A stretch of DNA of 29,816 bases from CAZDUS01 sp964609375 (GTDB lineage: Bacteria > Verrucomicrobiota > Kiritimatiellia > CAIKKV01 > CAITUY01). How positions within the stretch are numbered: position 1 is the first letter of the stretch; each line of letters begins with the position of its first letter. The DNA lies in contig CAZSSA010000019.1 of assembly GCA_964609375.1 (NCBI GenBank), positions 1 to 29,816 of the forward strand, in the 5' to 3' direction. Of the stretch, positions 7,781-14,800 are shown piece after piece. The notes under the pieces are model-generated. The model worked only from the letters and a program-made list of their open reading frames with translations, was not told where the DNA came from and made no database searches. Position numbers and translations under genes: made by a program.

Positions 7781-9340
7781 TCAGAGCCAGCGTCCTGAAC
7801 GGTTGCCGGTTAATATTTCTCCGCTCAAGACGGGTACGCCGTTGACCAGAATATCGGTAACCCCCTCAGAGAGACGGTGGGGGTCTGCAAAGGAGGCGTG
7901 ATCGCGGAGTCGGAGGGGATCAATCAGTAAAACGTCAGCATAAGCTCCACGAGCAAGAATGCCCCGCTGGGAAAGGGCGAACTGTGAGGCGGGGAGGGAT
8001 GTCATTTTCCGGATGGCTTCGGGGAGAGGGACCGTTTTGTTGTCAATGGAGGCCCGCAGGAACTTGGAGAATGAGCCATAGGCGCGGGGGTGGGGGTAGT
8101 CGAGGCTCAGGGGGCCCCAGGGGGCTCTCAGGGAGGCGTCGGAGCCGATCATGACCCAGGGTGTCGACAAGATGCGCCACATGTTATCCTCGCTCATGCC
8201 TTGAAAAAAAGCGCTGGTGGTTAGATTATCGGTTTCAATGAGGTGTAATGCAAAATCGACAGGTTCCATGCCGAGTGTGGCGGCGGCCTGTTCGAGCGGG
8301 ATACCGCGGAACTGAGCATTTGCTGCCGTGGTTGAGCCAATGGTAATGGCTCCCCAGGCACGATCGGGTCTGGCGTCGGAAATGTCATGGCGAAGCCGTG
8401 CGCGGGTTTCAGGGTTTTTAAGTCTGGCGAGTTCGGCTTCCCGCCCCCCTTCGGTGGCCCAGTTGGGGAAAATGACATCCAATTCGGTGCAGGAGGAGGT
8501 GTAAGGGTATCGGTCAGCTGTGACGGAAACACCTTCCTCCCTTGCGGAATTCACCAGTTCCAGGGCCTTGTCGATTAGCGGCCAATTGGGACGTCCGGAA
8601 GTTTTCAGATGGGAGACTTGAATCCTTGCCCCTGTTGATCGTCCGATGGCGATGGTTTCCTCCAGTGAGGAAAGCAACCCGCTGCTTTCGCTTCGCATAT
8701 GCGAGGTGTAAACGCCATTATGACGAGCAACGGTGTCTACCAGTGCCTGTAATTCTGCAGGGGCGGCATACATTCCGGGCGGATAGATGAGTCCTGAGCT
8801 TAAACCACGGCCACCTTCCGTCAGGCTTGCTTCAAGCAAGCGGACCATGGAGGAGATTTCGTCGGGACGGGCATGACGGCCTTCGTATCCCATGATGCTT
8901 GCGCGAAGAACATTATGTCCCACAAGCGCAACCACATTGACAGCAGGGCGGGTGGCTTCCACGAGAGCCTTGAATTCATTCATTCGTTGCCAAGAGCCGG
9001 GGTAGGAATGGGCCTGCCAGTCGGATGGTAAACGGGCATTGCCGAGACAGGGGGCGGCTGAAGCGCCGCAGTTGCCCACGACTTCGGTGGTCACCCCTTG
9101 GAACAGCTTGCTGGGGGCCGAGGGTTCGATCAGGAGATAGGCATCGGAATGTGAATGAGCGTCGATGAATCCGGGGCAGACGAGGCGATCCTTGGCCTCA
9201 AGAATTGTATATGCCTTTGCCTGATCCAGATGGGGAGTGATGTCGACTATTTTATCGCCTTGGATGGCTATATCGGCCTGAAAAGCTGGAGTTCCAGTGC
9301 CGTCAAGAATGTTGCCACCCTTAATGATGAAATCAAGCAT
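7781..9340 (-). CDS. N-acyl-D-amino-acid deacylase family amidohydrolase
   Basis: 519 residues, the usual length of D-aminoacylase/N-acyl-D-glutamate deacylase. It begins with the small beta-sandwich segment (DFIIKGGNILDGTG), then PGFIDAHSHSD with metal ligands His62 and His64, and Cys91 in VGNCGASAAP, a metal-bridging cysteine position in this family. Later it has YTSHMRSE and QVSHLK (barrel histidines) and IGSDASLR (catalytic aspartate loop). It hydrolyses N-acyl-D-amino acids or related D-residue amides in the cytoplasm, possibly from peptidoglycan or peptide turnover; the substrate cannot be read from sequence. Its ATG overlaps the end of the upstream zinc-ribbon gene by 8 nt, so the two are coupled. 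It ends 31 nt from the convergent histidine kinase. Confidence 0.88.
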   Translation of the reverse strand: MLDFIIKGGNILDGTGTPAFQADIAIQGDKIVDITPHLDQAKAYTILEAKDRLVCPGFIDAHSHSDAYLLIEPSAPSKLFQGVTTEVVGNCGASAAPCLGNARLPSDWQAHSYPGSWQRMNEFKALVEATRPAVNVVALVGHNVLRASIMGYEGRHARPDEISSMVRLLEASLTEGGRGLSSGLIYPPGMYAAPAELQALVDTVARHNGVYTSHMRSESSGLLSSLEETIAIGRSTGARIQVSHLKTSGRPNWPLIDKALELVNSAREEGVSVTADRYPYTSSCTELDVIFPNWATEGGREAELARLKNPETRARLRHDISDARPDRAWGAITIGSTTAANAQFRGIPLEQAAATLGMEPVDFALHLIETDNLTTSAFFQGMSEDNMWRILSTPWVMIGSDASLRAPWGPLSLDYPHPRAYGSFSKFLRASIDNKTVPLPEAIRKMTSLPASQFALSQRGILARGAYADVLLIDPLRLRDHASFADPHRLSEGVTDILVNGVPVLSGEILTGNRSGRWL

Positions 9341-9839
9341 TGGGCTTTCCGGTAAGTAGCGCCATGATTTCCTGCTGGACGGGGTCGATTTCGCTCAGTT
9401 TGAGTTGCGGGTCTGTGATGGCGAATGTCTCGCCTGTTTTCTTGTGCTCATAGACCACGAGGCGTTTCCCTTCTTCGGTGGTTCTGGCCTCTCGTTCCAC
9501 GAAGACACGCTGGCGCTCCAGCATAACGGCGAGAATATAGATGGCGTTATGACGAGCGGGGTTCTTTTCCTCGATCAGATCGCGCAACAGGTTTTCCGCG
9601 GTTTCTTTTTTTACCCGATGATCGGTTGTCTGGGGAGGGGTCTTGAAAACACCCTTCCATGAGCTGTATCCGGGTTGTTTTGATGACTCGGAGGCCCAAC
9701 ACGGATCACAAAAATCACCTCGGTTATAGTCTGCAGCTTCGAACGTTAGCCGGGTGTGATAGGGTTGCCCGTCGGAGAAGGCGGTTTGACATGCGGAGCA
9801 TTGGACTGCCCTTGGGCGGATATTCCATTCTTGTGACAT
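9333..9839 (-). CDS. Small zinc-ribbon protein of unknown function
   Basis: 168 residues. Near the N-terminus are CSAC (about 14-17) and CDPC (about 44-47), two knuckles spaced as in a zinc ribbon, separated by an FSDGQPYHTRLTF strand pair. The remaining 120 residues are charged and helical, with RHNAIYILAVMLERQRVF and VYEHKKTGETFAITDP stretches. I recall similar short uncharacterised proteins in planctomycetes and verrucomicrobia but do not know a function. There are no membrane segments and no catalytic motif. No clear ribosome binding site precedes the ATG. It sits 62 nt after the secretin stop and overlaps the amidohydrolase start, so it may belong to the tail of the pil operon or to a separate two-gene unit. 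Confidence 0.75.
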   Translation of the reverse strand: MSQEWNIRPRAVQCSACQTAFSDGQPYHTRLTFEAADYNRGDFCDPCWASESSKQPGYSSWKGVFKTPPQTTDHRVKKETAENLLRDLIEEKNPARHNAIYILAVMLERQRVFVEREARTTEEGKRLVVYEHKKTGETFAITDPQLKLSEIDPVQQEIMALLTGKPNA

Positions 9840-9901
9840 GAGGTTAAGGTGATCCTGTGGTCGGGTTTACTGATAACAAAGCCGTGGCTGTTATTGTGCC
9901 A

Positions 9902-11785
9902 TTACTTGATGGATGTCGCCGATTTGAAGCCGCCTCCTGAATTGGCTTTGTGTGCCTCTTTGGTGACGGTTCGGTTTTTAAGGAGCTGGTGGATGAGTTC
10001 GGCGTCTTCCGGGATTCCCTGCTCCCTTTGAATGTTCATCGGGTTGGCCATGGCGACGGTCACGAAGATGATCGTCTCGCTTTGCCTGCGCGACTTGGAG
10101 GTGTGAGAGAACAGGTACTTGCCGATCAAGGGGATATCCCCCAGGAGCGGTATTTTTGAGGTGACTTCCCGCTCATCTGTTTCCGTCAGTCCGCCGATGG
10201 CTGCTGTTTTCCCGCTTTCAAGGCTGAAGACAGTCTTGATTGTTTTAGTGGCCTCGACGGGGAACGAATTATTATCCGGTGCGACTTTGTTGCGGACGAA
10301 GCGGCTGAGTTTGGGGACGATGCGCACGGTGATATTGCTGTCATTATTAATGGTTGGGGTTACATCGACCGAGATGCCGAATTCAAAATACGGTTTTGCT
10401 TCATCGAGAGTATATGTGGTGGTATTAGCCTGCCCCTGCTGTCCGGCGGTTACCGTGCCCTTGATGTTAGGTTCGTTTTCGCCGATGTGAATGGAGGCTG
10501 TTTCTTCGTTTGCCACAACGATTTTTGGATTGGAGACGATGCTGACACCGTTCATTTGCTTGAGAGCACTCAGGACGATGGCGAAATCATCGGCTGACAA
10601 AACCGCGGTTCGGATGTCGGACGCGGTTTTGGTAAACGAGTCCTCGATATTTTTACTGGCGATGCTCGACTGATTGATGGAATCGACGACCGAGCGGGTG
10701 GGGGTTGGTACTACGTTGACAATGGGGTTCCCGTTGGGATCGTATGTGGTTTCAGTGGTGCTTTCATCATAGGGCGTTCCGGTGCTGTCGTAGCGCTTAT
10801 TGATGGTATCGCTCTTGGATCGGCTATCCGTGACAGCCAGGGTTTTGGAGTCCCCCTTTACTTTGTCGCGGTTTTCCGTCATGTTCCACGACATTCCGCC
10901 CACGCCAACACTGTATCCCTGCAGGACCTGCCAGTTAATGCCAAGGTCCTTGATCGCCTCATCGGTGAGTTCCAGGAACTTGGCCTCGATATAGACTTGC
11001 TTGCGTGGCAGGTCGATTTCGGTGATGACCTTGCGGATTTCATTGAGGCTGGCAGCGGAAGAACGGACAATCAGGGCGTTGGCGTTAGGGAAGGCCGAAA
11101 CAGAACCGCCCTTATCCACCATGGCGGCAACAATGCTCATGGCATTAGAGACCGACGTGTAATTGAGAAAAACAGGTTGGGCAATCATAGGTTCTGCGGC
11201 GCCCGGCGGCTTGGAAATGACGCTGAAAATCTTGGATCCAGGTGTTTTTTCAAAAATAGTCAGATTGTGAATATCCAAGATGGAAATCAGCGCGGGTTGC
11301 CACTCGACATCCTGAAGATTGACGGTGACTTTGCCGTGGAGGTTAGTGGAGGTGGCGATGATGTTGGCCCCCGAGATACGGGTGAAGAGACGAACGACAT
11401 CTTGAAGGGGGACATCGTCGAGAGCTACGGAGATTAGGTTTTCATCAACGGAAGGGTCGGTAGCCGCCTCAATGGGGATCAGTTCGGGGGTATCTGTTAC
11501 AGTAGGTGCGGGTTTGTTTGTTGATAGGGACAGTGGCAGTGTTTTGCCCGTGCCTGACTCTGGCGTGGCATCGGGGGTGAGGCCGGGGGTTCCGATGTCA
11601 AGGGAGGGTGGGGCCACGCTTGCAGCGGCAGGAGTTGCCTGAGCGACGGTCATGACCTTGGGAGACCGTGACAACGCCGCGAATTCGATGTCGGGCGTCA
11701 GGACCGTGTCCGACATGGCCAATCGACCCTGAAGCAACGATACAACCATGATACACATCACCGTCACTGATGAGCGTCTATTCAT
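9902..11785 (-). CDS. Secretin (PilQ/GspD family outer-membrane channel)
   Basis: 627 residues with a signal peptide (about 1-24) and a long Ala/Pro/Thr linker (about 45-110). An STN-type N0 domain follows (about 115-192, LDDVPLQDVVRLFTRISGANI), then one N1 module (about 200-270, ending RKQVYIEAKFLELTD) and the secretin core (about 395-580: VSNPKIVVANEETASIHIGE, DVTPTINNDSNITV, AAIGGLTETDEREVTSKIPLLGDIPLIGKYLF). The family forms the gated outer-membrane pore of type II secretion and type IV pili. A polar Ser/Thr-rich insertion of about 90 residues (295-390) lies between N1 and the core. A single N1 and the upstream pilMNOP set favour PilQ over GspD. GGAGAA precedes the ATG by about six bases, and it follows the giant protein gene by 33 nt. 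Confidence 0.9.
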   Translation of the reverse strand: MNRRSSVTVMCIMVVSLLQGRLAMSDTVLTPDIEFAALSRSPKVMTVAQATPAAASVAPPSLDIGTPGLTPDATPESGTGKTLPLSLSTNKPAPTVTDTPELIPIEAATDPSVDENLISVALDDVPLQDVVRLFTRISGANIIATSTNLHGKVTVNLQDVEWQPALISILDIHNLTIFEKTPGSKIFSVISKPPGAAEPMIAQPVFLNYTSVSNAMSIVAAMVDKGGSVSAFPNANALIVRSSAASLNEIRKVITEIDLPRKQVYIEAKFLELTDEAIKDLGINWQVLQGYSVGVGGMSWNMTENRDKVKGDSKTLAVTDSRSKSDTINKRYDSTGTPYDESTTETTYDPNGNPIVNVVPTPTRSVVDSINQSSIASKNIEDSFTKTASDIRTAVLSADDFAIVLSALKQMNGVSIVSNPKIVVANEETASIHIGENEPNIKGTVTAGQQGQANTTTYTLDEAKPYFEFGISVDVTPTINNDSNITVRIVPKLSRFVRNKVAPDNNSFPVEATKTIKTVFSLESGKTAAIGGLTETDEREVTSKIPLLGDIPLIGKYLFSHTSKSRRQSETIIFVTVAMANPMNIQREQGIPEDAELIHQLLKNRTVTKEAHKANSGGGFKSATSIK

Positions 11786-11818
11786 AATTATTCTCCATTA
11801 TCACTGTAATCAATGTTT

Positions 11819-14800
11819 TCAATACGCGCGTACCCGATAAAAGCGGCTGGTCACTCCCCCGATTGAATTATCGACGCAATTAGTCCATGCGTTTTGTCCT
11901 GCAATGCTTGAAAAACCAGGAAGCACCGACCATGGATCGAGGAGGGTATTAGCATACTCCACGGCGTAATACCAGTTGAGGATGCCGAACCAGGAGATGG
12001 TGAAGCTGGCGTTTGTGCCCGTGCCGGGGTTCATCACGCCGGAGAAAGGGACGGCGGAGTTGGTTTCCACGCCCGGGATGATCGGCAGCCGCAGAACGCG
12101 ATTGTTACCGGTATCAGCGATTAAAAGGAAGCCCCGGGGGTCCCAGGTTACATCCTCGGCGTGATCCAGAACATTGCTGCCGATGATGGTGCTCCATGAG
12201 GCATTGGTTGAAGAGGCCGCGACGCGACTGTTATCAATATCAGCCACGTAGAGGTTGGTGATGCCCATGGTTAACCCGCCTGGGCGCTTCAATTGGCCTT
12301 GTGATGGAAGTTTGCTGCCGAGAAGTGCCAGGAATGTGCCGTTCTTGTTAAACTTCTGGATTCGGCTGTCGCCGTTGGTTTGCGCCCCATTATCAGAAAC
12401 ATAAACGTTGTCTGAACTGTCGATAAACAGCCCCTTGGGTGCCGTGACGTATCCGTTGGCAGATCCGCTGTTGATGAATACTGACCACGTGACACCGTTC
12501 GTGCTTAACTTTTGAATACGGTTTCGATCGCGATCTGCCACGTAGACGAATCCCTTTGAATCTACGGCTACATCCATTGGAGAGACAAAGTTCCCAACAT
12601 TTGTGCCATAGGTTCCCCATGAGCGCCACTGTCCGTTCGTGGCGGTCCGTTTTTGTATACGATTATTGCCGGAGTCTGCCACAAACAGATTGGCGGCGGC
12701 ATCGACGGTGATCCCCTCCGGGGTTATGAATTGTCCGGTTCCAGAGCCCCCGGTGCCCATGTTGGTCCAGGTTAGGGACAAGGCGTCATACTTCTGAATG
12801 CGATTATTGGCGCTGTCGGAAACATAGAGGTTGTGGTGTGAGTCAATGGCGACGCTGCGTGGGCTGACGAATTGTCCCGGTGACGATCCCGGATCGCCGC
12901 CAAAAACATCCATTCGATAATAGGATCCCACAACGGTTGTCACTGTTTGACTGACAACGATGGCGGAGACAGCATCTGGAGGCACCCAGCCATTAACGGG
13001 GGAGAAAGAAACATTATACGTTCCCGGCGGGAGTTCAATGAACGTGCCGCTGTTGGTCCATTCTCCGCCATTGAGTCGCCAGAAAGCGCCTTCGCTGATG
13101 GCGGTGGCGGGCTCAATCGTCACATAAAGACCTGAAACCTGAACATAGGATCCGGTTACGACGATCGTTTGCTCGTTGGTGACATTGACGCTTAGACTGG
13201 CGGGGGTGGTCCACATGGGGATGGAGCGGAAGTCAATGGTATGGGTGGTGAGGGCCAAATCGATAACGGTGTCGCCACTATTGATCCAGGTTCCATTGTC
13301 GATGCGCCACTGGGCTCCACCAGTAATGGCATTCAAGGGGAGTAAGACGGTTCTGACGGCTCCACGCATGACACCATAGACGCGGGTGATTGGCAGATAT
13401 TGCCCGGGAGTTAATACGACAGTTTCGACAGGAGGAGTTGTCCAGCCTGTGACCGTGGAAAACTCAAGCACATGGGCGCCGGGATTGAGATTAGAGACAG
13501 TCGTTCCGCTGGTATGCCACAGGCCGCCATCAATACGCCAAAGCGCATTGCTGTTTTGGCCGGCGCCTTCCAGTTCGAGGTTAACAAGAAGCGTTGCCCT
13601 TTCCAGGTAAGTCCGGGTAATGGTGGTGGCCACGCCATTCGTCAGGGTGATGGATTCCGGAGAAGGTTCCATCCATCCATAGATGGGTTTGAAGATCAGT
13701 GTGTGGTCGCCGGGGGTTAATCCCTGTGCCGTATCTCCGCTGTTGAGCCATAGTCCGCCGTCGGCCGTCCATTGTGCACCGGCGACTTTAGCCGCTTCGG
13801 GGGAGAGCATGACGCGCAACGTGGGAGGGGGTACGATGGCGCCTGGGATGATGAACCCAACGGTTCCATGCAGGCGGGCGGCATGCCTCCATTGTTCGTT
13901 CCAATCGGAGGTATAGGTGAAGTCCTGAAGACCGCCGGGTTGGTGGAACTCACTCCAAGCATAGATATTGGTATTGGCTTCGCCATCGTCGAAGCGGAAA
14001 TAGTGGGCAAGCGAGTTGATGTCGTTGCCGGAGACGACCTTGCTGGCCCCATACCGGATTTGATTTTCATCCCGGACGGTTTTCCACAAGCGGACCTCAT
14101 CCAAAGTGCCGGCAAAATCCTCGCCGATGCGAAGGAAGGTTTGCCCGCCCATGCCGCTAACGGGAGGCGCTTCGTAAAACGTGTTGGTTGTGATGGCCAG
14201 ACCGCCATTGGTATAGAGGTTCAGTTGTGCTTCGCTGCTGTTATATCGGGCTGCCACATGGGTCCAGCTTCCAGTGGCAGGCACCAATCCGCCGTGGAGG
14301 ATATACTGATGCCCATTCGGCCAGACATAGCCAGCATAGAGTTGCAGGTTGGCGCCGTTGGTTTCGAGGCCCATAATATAGTTTACCGCCACCCCATTGG
14401 TAAGGGTCTGGACGACACGGCGGATAATGATGCCGGCTCCATCAACGGCATTCGAGGGGTTGACCCATGCTTCAATGGTCCAGTCGGTGAGGCGCTGGCG
14501 GGTTGATAGCGGGACTTGGAGGTAATCGTTTGGAGATCCCCCCATCACAATGGCTCGGGAGGTTGAGGGGTCAGTAGGTTCGGCGGGGCCTGTTCCCATT
14601 CCCTGTTCAACGTTGTCCGGATTGGTGTCATCATCGGTATCGACCATATCGGGCCGGCTTCGGAGTTGCTGCTCGGTAATGTTGAGGACACCATCGCTAT
14701 CGCGATCTTCCTGTGAGTCGAACGTGCCGTTTCCGTCCGAGTCCTTGGATTGAGGATTTGTTCCGGACCAGTACTCGTAGATGTTCTGCAGGCCGTCCGA

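Noticed and set aside
7760..7782. Hairpin GACCGAC/GTCGGTC between the convergent kinase and amidohydrolase genes
   Set aside because: Well placed for a two-way terminator, but no T-run follows on either strand and it enters the amidohydrolase stop codon; not called.
9873..9894. Hairpin ATAAC/GTTAT with inner AGC/GCT between secretin and zinc-ribbon genes
   Set aside because: Short, AT-rich outer stem with a bulge and no T-run; insufficient for a terminator.
12080..13822. Repeated DNA in the giant gene considered as a CRISPR-like or recombination array
   Set aside because: Periodicity is at protein level (about 77 and 45 residues) with strongly diverged DNA; no short exact repeats or spacers. 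No CRISPR array is present in the window.
13772..14506. 244-codon plus-strand frame inside the giant gene
   Set aside because: Antisense to the LamG and repeat region, with no motif and no ribosome site.
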